This document shows positions 34,708 through 46,071 of a DNA stretch of 64,000 nucleotides, piece by piece. The position numbers were made by a program, and so were the translations under genes. How positions within the stretch are numbered: the stretch's first letter is position 1; each line of letters starts with the position of its first letter. This stretch comes from Phorcus lineatus (taxonomy: Eukaryota; Mollusca; Gastropoda; Trochida; Trochidae). The stretch lies in assembly GCA_921293015.1 (NCBI GenBank), contig OV121085.1, positions 23,077,911-23,141,910 of the forward strand, given 5' to 3'. A model generated the notes under the pieces. That model was not told the origin of the DNA, searched no databases, and saw only the letters and a list, made by a program, of their open reading frames with translations.

Positions 34708-34935
34708 CTATGAGTTTGAGTTTACAGAGTCCTCCTCCTTGTAGCACTTGGCCATGATGAAGCGGTCACGCATTAGTTTGAAGAGTGTGTAGTAGTTGCA
34801 GAAGAGGACGAGGGCAAGAGAGATTATGTGGCTCCACTCCATGCACTGCAGCAGGCGGAACATCTCATAGCCGACGAGCAGCCATGCCAGGATCAGCAGC
34901 CAGTTCATCACCCGTAAGGGCTTGTGGAACAGAAA
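34708..34935 (-). CDS. TMEM39: TMEM39A/B orthologue, last coding exon
   Basis: The exon opens directly after a TGTTGCAG acceptor with FLFHKPLRVMNWLLILAWLL, continues WSHIISLALVLFCNYYTLFK and LMRDRFIMAKCYKEEDS, and stops at TAG. Human TMEM39 proteins end with the same arrangement (FLF..PLR, then ISLALILF.NYY..FKLLRDR). Two hydrophobic segments (about WLLILAWLLVG and IISLALVLFCN) are membrane spans. TMEM39 is an ER multipass protein; known roles are support of collagen secretion through COPII coats in C. elegans and control of SAC1 trafficking and autophagy in mammals. Splice phase 0 fits the exon at 56907-57027, which ends ..GRFY. No other exon lies between. Confidence 0.9.
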   Translation of the reverse strand, partial: FLFHKPLRVMNWLLILAWLLVGYEMFRLLQCMEWSHIISLALVLFCNYYTLFKLMRDRFIMAKCYKEEDSVNSNS

Positions 34936-34980
34936 CTGCAACACATTGTAACCACCCATCACGAACATTGACAAGATAAG

Positions 34981-35559
34981 CTAGTTAGAGTGGTCAAGGA
35001 TATGGATGCTATGTAGTTAGAGAAGAACCAGAACTCACTCATACTTAGTGTAATCATAACCTTATTTCTTCAGTTAAAGTAAAAAACTATCCTTAGCAGA
35101 TCATTGGTTGTTAATCTACCCTTCAAAAGTTGATTGTATAAAGTTCCTTAGTTTCACTATGCTTAAAGTTAAGGTACACTAAGTTCAAGACAAAGCAATT
35201 TGTAAAATATTAAAAAATTCACGGAATTGCTTTAAATTTGGCTCTGCACCCTTCCTAAAATGTTAGAATATATAGGCAAAATTTTAAAATAATCAAATTA
35301 ATAGTTCGTAATCAGTCTGACAAATCATAATCTTAGGAAATAACTATGTATCAAAACAAAGAAATAAAATAAATTCACAAAATTGCTTGACATTTGATAA
35401 GGAAGAAGACACATGACAAATTTGAAAGGAATAATATAAATAGCTTGTTAAACTAGATACCTTTGGTCGGAGGTATAATAAATGTAGGAAGAAGTTTAAA
35501 GCGCCAAAAGCCATCACATGATGTTTGTTACATATACCAAGTTTAATTTAGCTAGGCCT
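34981..35559. other. Intronic, nothing seen
   Basis: AT-rich intron sequence just upstream of the last TMEM39 exon, with no repeat structure recognised. Confidence 0.4.
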
Positions 35560-36110
35560 CATAGTTTATGAGTGTAGGTCCAGAAACAAAATTATAAGTC
35601 GCCTGTCCATGGAGACAGCCAAAGTTAATGTAGTAAAAAATTCAAAACCCCAAAAGGCACCACTAGTTATGTTGATTGTTCCATATTCCACTTCTCAAGT
35701 TGAAATTTCTGCTATGGATAAAGATTTTTTTAAGAGACATTGGCTCTGTAGCTCATAAAGCTATCTGCAATTTATTTTACAAATTTTCACAGGGTTACCA
35801 TTTGGGTACATAATCACAAAATCTATAAATTGTAACCCCCTTCAGCTAAGGAGTCTGTTCATAAAGCTTCAACTTTCTTATTCATCTAAGGAAGAAGATT
35901 AAAATAGCTTTTATAGGGCAAAGCTCCTGCGACCCTTGTGAAGGGCCTTTAATCAGAATGCGGAAAAGCTTAGGAGTCTGTGCACACAGTTTCAGCATTC
36001 TAGGCCCTTTAAGATGAAAATAGGTTTTTACAGTATGGCATCAGTTACCTTTATTAGGGGCACAGGGTCACCAAATCTATAAATTAGAATCCTTATTACC
36101 TGAGGAGTAA
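35560..36110. repeat. Clustered copies of the TMEM39-locus repeat
   Basis: Successive diverged copies with AGGGTCACCAAATCTATAAA, then AGGAGTCTG and a CTTCAACTTTCTTA block. The last copy (AGGGGCACAGGGTCACC near 36057) is followed by the hairpin at 36109 and reappears almost identically at 36569-36616. Confidence 0.6.
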
Positions 36111-36206
36111 TTCATCAGGGATGACACGATATGATTGTTAACATCGCATTACAAGCGTATTCAAAATGTGATGTTAAAGATCATATCGTTTTATCCCTGA
36201 TGAGTA
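36109..36206. repeat. 98 bp foldback hairpin
   Basis: Two ~40 bp arms pair: TTCATCAGGGATGACACGAT on the left against CTCATCAGGGATAAAACGAT on the right after reverse complementing, with ATATGAT and TTAACATC also matching and a ~15 bp loop. About 34 of 40 positions agree. Flanks share GTAA. It may be a minimal MITE or a structured RNA; nothing chooses between them. Confidence 0.7.
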
Positions 36207-36481
36207 AATACTATTGAAATATGACATTATGATGTCACAATACAATTGACATAACAATAGTATGACGTCACAATATAGCAAGTGGTAGGATGGACACAAT
36301 AATAAATTGATAGAGGAAAGAAATGCTATTATTTTTAAACATTAAGTTGAGGTTTTAACATTTGAATGAAAAAGTCTTCTTTCAACTGACGCACTATACT
36401 ATCAGTTGTATCCCTTTTGAAGAATGGGAATATTTTGAATTTAACTTAATCATATAGGTAAAAAGGTGGCGAAGGTCGCAC

Positions 36482-36565
36482 GTTATATTATATATTATTT
36501 TATTATATTATATTATAATACATATATGATATATATATATAATATATACATATATATATATTATT
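36482..36565. repeat. AT-rich microsatellite
   Basis: Mixed TATAT/ATTATA run. Confidence 0.9.
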
Positions 36566-36616
36566 ATGAGGGGCACAGGGTCACCAAATCTATAATTAGA
36601 ATCCTTATTACCTGAG

Positions 36617-36845
36617 CCTCCTCATAACAATCTTCCTGTATAACAAAACATCCCCAGCTCTGGCCAGTGTCCTAAACTCATTAATGCTGAGACAGCTTCA
36701 TGGCTCAACGTCTTGGCCGCTGACCACAGACGTTGCTCTCTGTAGCGGGACCGCTCATTTCGCAAGAGGCATTGAGGGCGAGTAATCAACAGAAACTGTC
36801 TAGCCTTGTACCATAAAGTCTTGATTTTTTTATTCTTCACTCAAG
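36617..36845. other. GC-richer island with an unassigned 72-codon minus frame
   Basis: The minus-strand frame reads LWYKARQFLLITRPQCLLRN and ALMSLGHWPELGMFCYTGRL with normal composition, in a stretch less AT-rich than the surrounding intron. No family or splice context was recognised. Probably a relic. Confidence 0.2.
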
Positions 36846-36968
36846 ATCAAATGCAGGGGCTTGATATGGATACTTTATAGGAATATAACATGTGATATTT
36901 CACCATTGAGTTCTTATTTGGCGCTTTGTCAGATTTCATTTCATGAACATATTTATAGATGTTCATAA

Positions 36969-36991
36969 GAGAGAGAGAGAGCGAGAGAGAG
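36969..36991. repeat. GA microsatellite
   Basis: GAGAGA run with one C substitution. Confidence 0.9.
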
Positions 36992-37959
36992 AAATTGTTA
37001 TCATTGTCTCACCAAATACAACTGATATGTAAAATGCATAAGATATCGCACCTTTTATATTGGTCAAAAGGTTACGAGAGACAATTTCTCTTACTTATAC
37101 CTAAACAACAGTACATAAAGAACAACACATAATCATATTTTATATATACAAAACTAAAAAAACCACAGACACACACTTACATATTATAATACATATACAT
37201 AACCAAATATGACTTTGTCAATCATCATTTTAAAGTGTCTTTCTCAATATACCACTACAGTGATTTGATGGCAGCATATTGTTTACTTTACTTTACTTTT
37301 ATTTTAACATACCTCATTTTCACTTATGTTGATTTACATGCATTTTCATTTGTAAAAACAAAAACTGCATGTAAACATATACAAATACACACATCATGTT
37401 TAGCAAGTACAGTGTGTTGGTATTTCAACTACCTGAATCATAATTCACGAGTTAGATACATTATTAACCCTTAAGATGCTAAGCACGGACCTGTCTGGGT
37501 TGAAATTAGCTTTGACCGCATGTCCTCCAGGCGAGATGCGACTACCACACTCAATTTTTCTCACGCTAGCTCATTAACGCCGTGGTGCCCAGTAGCGAAA
37601 GACGGGCAATTGTTGTACGGCAGTAGTGTCAGTTTAACGCTAGTACTTTCCGTCCGTCTGTCGCTAAGCTACCGAATTTTGTTTCGTTGGTGTTCTAAAT
37701 AATGCGCGTACATGTTCCGAAAATTATGCAAAGATTGACAACGTTTATCGTACCGAAAATAAGCTTTAAAATCACTCAATTTCCCCCCACTTCCCGCCGC
37801 ACGTGCTAATAGCCTGTGGGCACTTTCTACCCTCTCGCACGAGCTTACCGCCCCGAGCGTGCTATCGTTTACTGCGACGCGTGCATTTTGACCATATGTA
37901 CACCTTCCTATCGCACGCCCTATTTTGCACCCTTGGGCGTATTTCAATATGGGTGGAAT

Positions 37960-38945
37960 CATTTGAAAGAGAAAAAGATTGTCTTCAATTCGATGTAAAA
38001 AACATATGTGCGCTTCGTGAAAATAAGATACAGCATGTGCCGCAAAAAAGGTAATTTTTACATATTTTAGTTTTACACCATTTTGTCACACCAATTTTCT
38101 CATGATGTGCTCAACGTATTTAGACATATTTTATATCACAAGATAGAGAAAGAAATTGTCTAAAAGTTGATATATAATATGTTTGTGCGCTAACAAAAAT
38201 AGCGATACAGAAAGCACCGCACAAATAGCACTTTTGTCGCTATTCTTTTATGCGATCTGAAGGCGATTTTCATGTACCTTTCTTTGGCAATAAATTTCTT
38301 CTAGACCGTAAAGCGAATTTTGTTAAATTTTACATCAAAATAAAGACAAATGAATTGTTTTCAATTCCCTATATCAATGATTTATGCGCGCAAATAAATA
38401 AAGACTCAACCAGTGCCGTAAAAAACACAACTTTTGCACTTCGCATCTCCGTTAGTGACGCAAATAGGGAAACTTTGGCACTTTATATCTCAGTAACCAA
38501 ATGACGCATTCCAAAACCATTTTTTTCATTATCAAGAGGAATAAATTGTCTACAAAATGGTATATAATATGTACATGCGCTACATGCAGCAAGCGCCGCA
38601 CAAAGGGTGCTTTTGTCGCTTTTCTTATGTGATCCGAAGCTCGATTTTTATGTACCTTTCTTTCGCACTCGATATCTTCTATACCACTTGGCGGATTTTG
38701 ATAAATTTTACATCTAAATATAGACGAAACAATGTTCTTCATTTCCATATATTGATCATGCATGCGCACACAAAAATAAAGGCACAAGAAGTGCCGCAAA
38801 TTGGGCAAGTTTCGCATTTCGTATTTATGTAACCAAGTGGCGCGCTCAACAACGTTTGGTATCAGCGTAAAGAGCAGAAAATTCTCTTCAATTTGATATA
38901 CAATTTGTATATATGCGCTCACAGAAATAAAGATTCAACAAGCGC
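37960..38945 (+). repeat. Left subterminal repeats of the piggyBac element
   Basis: About six diverged units, roughly 170-200 bp apart (near 37970, 38145, 38345, 38535, 38720, 38880), share a core like AAATTGTCT.CAATTCGATAT, ATAATATGTATGTGCGC, AAATAAAGA and a GCGCCGCA.A block, some with TTTTGTCGCTTTTCTTATG. The same units in the same orientation occur at 42060-43470. Confidence 0.75.
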
Positions 38946-39118
38946 CGCTAAAATGTTATAAATAAAATGTAATAAGTAAAAAAATGATGACGGAAACCCT
39001 GTTTCTTTAGTGTTCAATTATAGAGTTTTATAAACCATGAAAGTTAAAGGAAAAAAAACTTTTGGATTTACATTCATAGAGTTATTGATGTCTTTTTTGA
39101 GTTTGGGGATTTTTGCGT

Positions 39119-39450
39119 CGGGCACCGCCATCAGTTCATGGGAAAATTGTCCAACGAAAATGATCGTGCTTGAATCACTGTATGTCGGGGATCTTCTGTC
39201 GGGAACCGCCATCACGTCATGGAAAAATTGTCCAATGAAAATGTTGTGGTTGAGACACAGTATGTCAGGGATGCCGTCGGGAACCGCCATCAGGTCAAGG
39301 CAAAATTGTCCAACATAAATGTTTGTGGTTGAGACACAGTATGTCGGGGATCTTTAGCTGGGCACCGCCATCAGGTCATGAGAAAATGTGTCCAACGAAA
39401 ATGTTCGTGTTCGAGAAAAATAATTTCAGCGGGGCACCGCCACCAGGTAT
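39119..39450 (+). repeat. ~79 bp minisatellite inside the piggyBac element
   Basis: Five units starting GGG(C/A)ACCGCCA at 39120, 39201, 39279, 39360 and 39432, with CAGGTCATGGGAAAATTGTC and GAGACACAGTATGTCGGGGA inside. Open frames over this stretch on both strands are repeat translations. Confidence 0.88.
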
Positions 39451-40143
39451 GTGTTTTTTTCTGCCAAATCTTTGTTGGTCAAGGAAACTCATTTTTGAAA
39501 AAAAAGTTTGGTAGCATTCCGAGGTTTTAATATTTTGCTATATATGTCAGGATGGCATGAGTTCCTTTGAGTGAACTAAAGACAAGGGGCCGGGTGCTCG
39601 TTGACTACGGCCGTCCCGAGGGATAGGCCCGTGGAACCTATCATTCTCGGAAGAGAAGTCAAGAGTTGAAAAACTTTTGTAATCCACAACTGACAATCAG
39701 AACTTTCCTGACGTAGAAGGCAGTTGTTCGCGACTCGCCGGCTCGTTGCTTAGGAAGTCAGAAGGCGGCATCAGGGTTGATAATGTTGACACAACGTCGG
39801 CGGCCGTCGGTGCCATCGGCACCTACGGTAGGATTGTGAAAAGTCGTCCGACAGTTAGAAATTGTCCAGCAATGTTAGAATTTGTCCTGATTTGTCATTT
39901 TTGCAAATCGTGAAACAAAATATCCGGCTTTCGCCAGAACACTTAGAAAATGTCCGGATTATTGATGGCCGCTGGCGCCATAGGCGCGTAACGGCAAATT
40001 TGTTTCAAACACTTACAAAATGTGGCAATTGAATGTCCATGAAGCTCACATTGAATTTCTCTGTACAACAGGTCATGTGTTGATGTTATTATATCTTGCG
40101 TGTGCCTAAATTATTTTCAATCAATTACAGATTCATGTGAAAG

Positions 40144-41952
40144 ATGCCTAAGGCCAGGAGGCCGCCAACCAGGAGTTGTGAAGGTCCGTCAACGTCTAGT
40201 GACGATGACTTCATCAACGAGGTCCATGCCGATGAAGCTTCTGATATGAAATCAACTGATGAGAGTGATAGTGACAGTGACAGTGATGGTGAAAGTGACA
40301 TTGATAGTGATGTAGAAATAAGAAACATTGCAAGACACATATTAGCAAGTACGGGTGAAACTGCTACGACTGGTACTTCCACAGAGGAAGAGTTCAGTGG
40401 CTTTGATGAACAATATAATGAAATGGACACACATTTTGATGACCGTGACAACTTTAAGGAACGCTGGACAGAGGGTCCGAGGCCACGTGGATGTGTTGAT
40501 CTGCAATTTACTGGCAACACAAGATTAGGACGCTTCACAGAACTGCCTGATAATCAGCATCCTGCAGACTATTTCGGGTTGTTTTTTCATGAAGATTATT
40601 GGTCAACGAGTGATGTGAAGTCGACGCCTTTCTTTACCAAATGTATGCCTCGTGATAGGTTCTGGTTATTACTAACGTACCTACATTTGAATGATAATAA
40701 CCAAATGCCGGGACGAAACACACCGCAGTTTTCACCAATCAATAAACTTGGCTATTTGTACAAGCGCATCGTGCATCGTTTTTCCAGAGTTTACAAGCCG
40801 CATCAAACGATTTGTGTTGACGAAGGGTTGGTGCCTTGGAAAGGCAATCTGAGTTTCAAAGTATACAATCCCGACAAGCCGAAGAAGTATGGGATAAAGG
40901 CCTACATGCTGTGTGACTCAACCAATGGTTATGTTTGCAAGTTTCAACTCTACACTGGAAAAACAAATGAAACTGTTTCTGTCGGTGGGAAAACGTATGA
41001 TCTCGTCATGGACTTGGTGAAGGATTATGCTGGGAAAGGGTATCATGTGTTCATGGACAATTTCTATTCCTCTGTGGCATTGTATATAAACTTGTGGGAA
41101 ACGGGAACTGGTGCGACGGGGACGTTGAGAGGAAATCGCAAAGGCATTCCTGAGATGGTAAAGAATGCACAGAAAAAACAGAAGAAAGGGGATATGATGA
41201 TCTATCACAATCAAGACCTACTCGTTGTGAGGTATGAGGACAGGAAGTCAGTGTTGCTCATGTCAACCGTAGAAGACACTGAAATTGTAGAGACAGGGAA
41301 GAAGAACCGAGTGACTGGGGAAGCAAATACGAGACCACGTATTGTGCACGAGTACAACAAATATATGGGAGGTGTGGATCGGGCCGACCAGATGCTGTCG
41401 TACACCCCGTTCAAAATGAAAACTCTTAAATGGTGGAAGCCTGTGTGGTTTCATGTGTTGAACGTTGCCATGTTGAACTCTTACATTCTCTATAAAGAAT
41501 TCTCAAAAGACAAAACCTTGAAAACAAGCCGTCAATTCAGAAAAGATTTAGTGCAGCATATGATCACCTTCGCCGACACGGAAAAAGTACCTTCCCTGCG
41601 TAGACGTCCTCGTGGCAGGCCAAGCACGAGCGTCGAAAGTGTGTTACGTCTTCATGGTCGTCACTTTCCATCAAAGATTCAGCCTGTTGGAAAGAAGAGG
41701 CTTTCCCGTATGTGTGTAGTTTGCTCCAAAGCGAAAAGAGAACTATTTCGAAGGGCAGTGGAAGAAAGCAATGAGCCAGTTCGAAAGAAGAAAAGGGTAG
41801 GCAAAGAATCTTCTTATGAATGTAACGAGTGTAATGTAGCTCTATGTGCAGCACCATGTTTCAGAATTTATCACACGTCACAAGATTGCACTAAAGCTTA
41901 TATCAGTTTGATGTCAGAGAAGAAAAATGAGGGGGATAATCAAGAAAATTGA
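40144..41952 (+). CDS. piggyBac transposase (PGBD4-like), intact
   Basis: 602 codons with no stop or frameshift. The acidic, serine-rich N-terminus (about 1-105) is followed by DDE_Tnp_1_7 motifs: ADYFGLFFHEDYW, MPRDRFWLLLTYLHLND, ICVDEGLVPWKG (D226), YHVFMDNFYSS (D305) and GGVDRADQM (D412). D226, D305 and D412 are the presumed catalytic triad. The C-terminal cross-brace zinc finger begins CVVC at 524 and continues ECNECNVALCAAPC, then H and a final C in HTSQDC; in piggyBacs it binds the terminal repeats. Length fits the family (about 560-610). The enzyme excises precisely and inserts at TTAA. An AATAAA lies at 42057-42062. The flanking TTAA and inverted repeats argue for a mobile copy, not a domesticated gene. 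Confidence 0.95.
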   Translation: MPKARRPPTRSCEGPSTSSDDDFINEVHADEASDMKSTDESDSDSDSDGESDIDSDVEIRNIARHILASTGETATTGTSTEEEFSGFDEQYNEMDTHFDDRDNFKERWTEGPRPRGCVDLQFTGNTRLGRFTELPDNQHPADYFGLFFHEDYWSTSDVKSTPFFTKCMPRDRFWLLLTYLHLNDNNQMPGRNTPQFSPINKLGYLYKRIVHRFSRVYKPHQTICVDEGLVPWKGNLSFKVYNPDKPKKYGIKAYMLCDSTNGYVCKFQLYTGKTNETVSVGGKTYDLVMDLVKDYAGKGYHVFMDNFYSSVALYINLWETGTGATGTLRGNRKGIPEMVKNAQKKQKKGDMMIYHNQDLLVVRYEDRKSVLLMSTVEDTEIVETGKKNRVTGEANTRPRIVHEYNKYMGGVDRADQMLSYTPFKMKTLKWWKPVWFHVLNVAMLNSYILYKEFSKDKTLKTSRQFRKDLVQHMITFADTEKVPSLRRRPRGRPSTSVESVLRLHGRHFPSKIQPVGKKRLSRMCVVCSKAKRELFRRAVEESNEPVRKKKRVGKESSYECNECNVALCAAPCFRIYHTSQDCTKAYISLMSEKKNEGDNQEN

Positions 41953-42059
41953 AGAAAGAAGAAAGAAGCAGAAGTGTGGATGAGCGTTACTCTCCTTATA
42001 AAGTTTATTCTTCACATCAATAAGGTGAATAAGTGTAATATAAAATACTGATTGTCAAT

Positions 42060-43470
42060 AAAATAATCTTTTTTTTGCGCCGTAAAAGAGACAGAGAAAG
42101 TCAATGTGAGCTGTCACTGGACGTTCGATACGAGCCGCATCACGAACATACCCCCGATCTTTCGCAATTTGTATTCTTAGAATCGGGTGGCGAAACTTCA
42201 TACTTTTTACATCATCGTAAAGGAAAAAGAACTGGCTTTGATTCAATATGAAATGTGTATGTGCGCAACACATAATAAAGAAGCGGCAAATAATGTGAGA
42301 AATGTCGCAATTATCAATTTTTTTCTCCAAATGTCTGAGGTTACACCTCTCTAACGGTTCATATCTCCCGAACTATTTGGCACTTTAAAATTTTTTTTTC
42401 ACCTTTCTCAAGCGGAAAGATTGATCTTTAATTCCATGTATAATATGCATGTGCGCAGTCAATAAAAATGGTGCCGCGATTGAAGCGACAAATGTCGCAA
42501 ATAAGACGATTGTCAAAATCTGTTTTCAAGTAGTTGAGGGTGTTGCTCTTTCACGGTTCATATCTCCCGAACTATTTACTACTTTTCTATATTTCTTTAA
42601 TTCCATGTATAATTTGCATATGCGCAGTCAATAATAACGATGTGGCGAATGATGCAACTGGTGTCGCAAAAAGAACGCTTATCAAAATTTGTTTTTAAGT
42701 AGTTGAGGGTATCCCTCTTTCACTTTTCATATCTTTTGAACCAGTTGGCACCTTTTCATTACTTTTTCACAGTCGTAAGGACGAAAGATTTATCTTTAAT
42801 TCCATGTATAATTTGCACCTGCGCAGCAAGAAATAACGATGCGGCGTGCGTAGAGAATGATTGATTTTATTATCTCAGAATGTTCGCCCGCGAGTGACTG
42901 CACGCGCCGAGAGGATCGGTATGCCAGGAACCAACGCTGGTGCCTAGAACACTGGCACTCGCATGCTGGTGCCCCGGGACTGCCCCGGGGGTATAACGGC
43001 ACTAATTAGCGTACCGATGCCAGACTGCCCAAGGGAGAATTAGTTCTGGCTAAAAATCCCGTTATGTCGGAGCATCCTCGGGGTACCCCCAACCATCTTT
43101 CGCGGCGTATATCTTTTGAACTGGGTGACATATTCTAACAATTTTTTATCATCATAAAGAAGAATAAATTGTCTACAATTCGATATATAATACATGTATG
43201 CGCGCTCAGTATTAGGGATTTTATTCAGCCGGAAATAAAGACAATCTTTAGATAATTGTAGAAATCTAACAAGAGGTCGCACTGTAAAAAGATACACTAT
43301 TCCTCTTTACGATGATATATATCTTCAATTCCATATAAAAAATTTAATTGTGCGATTATATTTAAGGATTTTCCGTAACTTTAAATAAAGACAATCTTCA
43401 TATTGTAATAGAAATGTTCTAGGTAAGATAAAAATTTCATTCAAAGTGTCGGATAAAGATCGTTCATTTG
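42060..43470 (+). repeat. Right subterminal repeats of the piggyBac element
   Basis: Diverged units related to those at 37960-38945, with cores such as AAAGATTGATCTTTAATTCC, ATGTATAATATGCATGTGCGC, AAAAATGGTGCCGCGA and TCAAAATTTGTTTTTAAGTA, near 42215, 42415, 42595, 42785, 43150, 43310 and 43380. A GC-rich non-repeat block (42840-43060) interrupts them. Confidence 0.75.
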
Positions 43471-43689
43471 TGTACGGGATTGGCTGGCTACTTTTGTATG
43501 GAACGGCCATTTCCACCCGCAATTCGCCATGTGAATACACCATATATTGTAAAAACGGTCGCGTCTCGCAATGCTAAATAATTCAGCCACAGGGGCTAAT
43601 TGCGCTATAACGGTAGCGAGGCGAGTGCTGGAAAATTCAGCCATGGGGGCAAAACTGGTCAAAATAATATTCAGCAACGTAAGAGTTAA

Positions 43690-44229
43690 TATTGACTAAG
43701 AGATATGTTCTGTTGGGACGGAATCAACTCTACTTATGATGTAACATGTGCACTGTAATTGTACTGCTAATTAAATCCAATATTTTAACTCAAAAGAATA
43801 CAAATAGGAATGAATTGTCATCTTAACAAAGTAACTATTTCTTATATATAGAAGATTTCATCAAAACAAGAACGCATTCGAGGTGCATGAATTACAGGTG
43901 ATAATTGTGAACATGTATAGAACGGTGGGCGTAGCTCCATGAAGAAAATTGTCTAATGACATAACATAAACTTTATTCAACAATTGCTACGTGACAAAGA
44001 CTAGCGTGTATACAGGCGAATTCCTACATCATTAGTTTTTCATGGTCAACAGAGTTGCACTGTGATCTGATTGAATGATTATTCACAGGAGTGTCGATAC
44101 TTTAGCCAATACCAGATTGTTCCTGTATCGGTTATTCGTCAAAAGAGACTGACATTATTGCATCGAATAAACAGGATATTGTTTCAGTGACTTGAATAAC
44201 AAGTTCTGTTTTGGCTCAAAGTTGAACGA
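43690..44229. other. Intronic, nothing seen
   Basis: AT-rich DNA between the piggyBac right end and the next LINE fragment. Confidence 0.4.
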
Positions 44230-44715
44230 TACCTTAATACCAATTTGCATTGTAATATCATTCTAACAAAATTTACTGTTGTATTTGGAGTATGTATTAA
44301 AAAAGGTATTAAACTATTGAATCATATCATACTCCTTGCCAAAAGATATATATATATTTCACATATTAATCAAAATGCACCCTCTTTTGAGGTATTTATT
44401 AAGCTCTTGAAGGAAACTTGCTTAATAGAACATTTCATTTCTAGAAAAAATAACATATTAAATCCTTTCAATATGAAGTGGAAACAATTATCAGACTCAC
44501 TTTTGGAAAATACATCTGGTACTAAATGAAGCACCAATAAAATACCCCTCAGTACCATCTCGGCCTCTACATCACGACTGTTTTCCATGTCACGTTATAC
44601 TCTATGCTATTGTATTGAACTGATATGTCTCTGTGTACTTATTGTATTGCCCCATCTATATTGAATGATCAGTATACTATGAATTGAAATGAAATTAAAA
44701 TATTTTTTAAAAAAC
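44230..44715 (+). pseudogene. L1/Tx1-like LINE 3' fragment
   Basis: The frame reads NHIILLAKRYIYISHINQNA, then FIKLLKETCLIEHF, NPFNMKWKQLSDSLL and a stop. This matches the extreme C-terminus of L1/Tx1-type ORF2 (N.I...KHYIY..K.......LK.....E........FN.KW), seen also at the end of the LINE at 53549-55945. An A-rich tail near 44695-44715 ends it. Only ~0.5 kb survives, a strong 5' truncation. Confidence 0.7.
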
Positions 44716-44833
44716 TCTTATCTTTATTTATGGATGATAAACTTATTTTGAAAGTAAGTTTATTGTTTAACTCAACGACGGACGCACATATGCGGCTGAA
44801 TAAGTGGTGCATTCAATAACGCTGTGAGAAACA

Positions 44834-46071
44834 GCTAATTAAGGGACGCTTATATATGCCCTCGCTGTGAGGATCTCATTTAATTAAGGCATATATGCTT
44901 CTCTTGCTGTGAGGATCTCATTTAATTAAGGCATATATGCTTCTCCTGCTGTGAGGATCTCATTTAATTAAGGCATATATGCTTCTCTCGCTGTGAGGAT
45001 CTCATTTAATTAAGGCATATATGCTTCTCTTGCTGTGAGGATCTCATTTAATTAAGGCATATATGCTTCTCTTGCTGTGAGGATCTCATTTAATTAAGGC
45101 ATATATGCTTCTCTTGCTGTGAGGATCTCATTTAATTAAGGCATATATGCTTCTCCTGCTGTGAGGATCTCATTTAATTAAGGCATATATGCTTCTCTTG
45201 CTGTGAGGATCTCATGTAATTAAGGCATATATGCTTCTCTTGCTGTGAGGATCTCATTTAATTAAGGCATATATGCTTCTCTTGCTGTGAGGATCTCATT
45301 TAATTAAGGCATATATGCTTCTCTTGCTGTGAGGATCTCATTTAATTAAGGCATATATGCTTCTCTTGCTGTGAGGATCTCATTTAATTAAGGCATATAT
45401 GCTTCTCTTGCTGTGAGGATCTCATTGAATTAAGGCATATATGCTTCTCCTGCTGTGAGGATCTCATTTAATTAAGGCATATATGCTTCTCTTGCTGTGA
45501 GGATCTCATTTAATTAAGGCATATATGCTTCTCTTGCTGTGAGGATCTCATTTAATTAAGGCATATATGCTTCTCTTGCTGTGAGGATCTCATTTAATTA
45601 AGGCATATATGCTTCTCTCGCTGTGAGGATCTCATTTAATTAAGGCATATATGCTTCTCTTGCTGTGAGGATCTCATTTAATTAAGGCATATATGCTTCT
45701 CTCGCTGTGAGGATCTCATGTAATTAAGGCATATATGCTTCTCTTGCTGTGAGGATCTCATGTAATTAAGGCATATATGCTTCTCCTGCTGTGAGGATCT
45801 CATTTAATTAAGGCATATATGCTTCTCTCGCTGTGAGGATCTCATTTAATTAAGGCATATATGCTTCTCCTGCTGTGAGGATCTCATTTAATTAAGGCAT
45901 ATATGCTTCTCTTGCTGTGAGGATCTCATTTAATTAAGGCATATATGCTTCTCTTGCTGTGAGGATCTCATGTAATTAAGGCATATATGCTTCTCCTGCT
46001 GTGAGGATCTCATTTAATTAAGGCATATATGCTTCTCTTGCTGTGAGGATCTCATGTAATTAAGGCATATA
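44834..46071 (+). repeat. 42 bp satellite, block 1, about 29 units
   Basis: Near-identical 42 bp unit: GCATATATGCTTCTCTTGCT, GTGAGGATCTCATTTAATTA, AG. It carries the palindromes GCATATATGC and TTAATTAA. Variation is mostly at two positions, TTGCT/TCGCT/CTGCT and CATTTAA/CATGTAA. The high identity indicates recent amplification or gene conversion. Confidence 0.97.

Larger units (their letters stand above)
37468..43685 (+). mobile_element. Complete piggyBac element, 6.2 kb, TTAA-flanked
   Basis: TTAA lies at 37464-37467 and 43686-43689. The left end CCCTTAAGATGCTAA and the reverse complement of the right end CTCTTACGTTGCTGA agree at 11 of 15 positions, 15 of 19 with TTAA. The intact transposase gene (40144-41952) sits between. 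Other piggyBacs known to me are about 2.5-3 kb. Here 2.7 kb upstream and 1.7 kb downstream of the gene are filled with diverged tandem repeats of a shared family, which argues that these belong to the element. It lies in the TMEM39 intron, opposite to the host gene's strand. An open transposase suggests recent activity, although the imperfect inverted repeats could limit mobility. Confidence 0.82.

Noticed and set aside
40125..40538. Minus-strand serine-rich ORF
   Set aside because: Antisense shadow of the acidic N-terminus of the piggyBac transposase.
40144..41952. Domesticated PGBD host gene
   Set aside because: Single exon bounded at distance by matching inverted ends and TTAA on both sides, in an intron of another gene; a mobile copy is the simpler reading.
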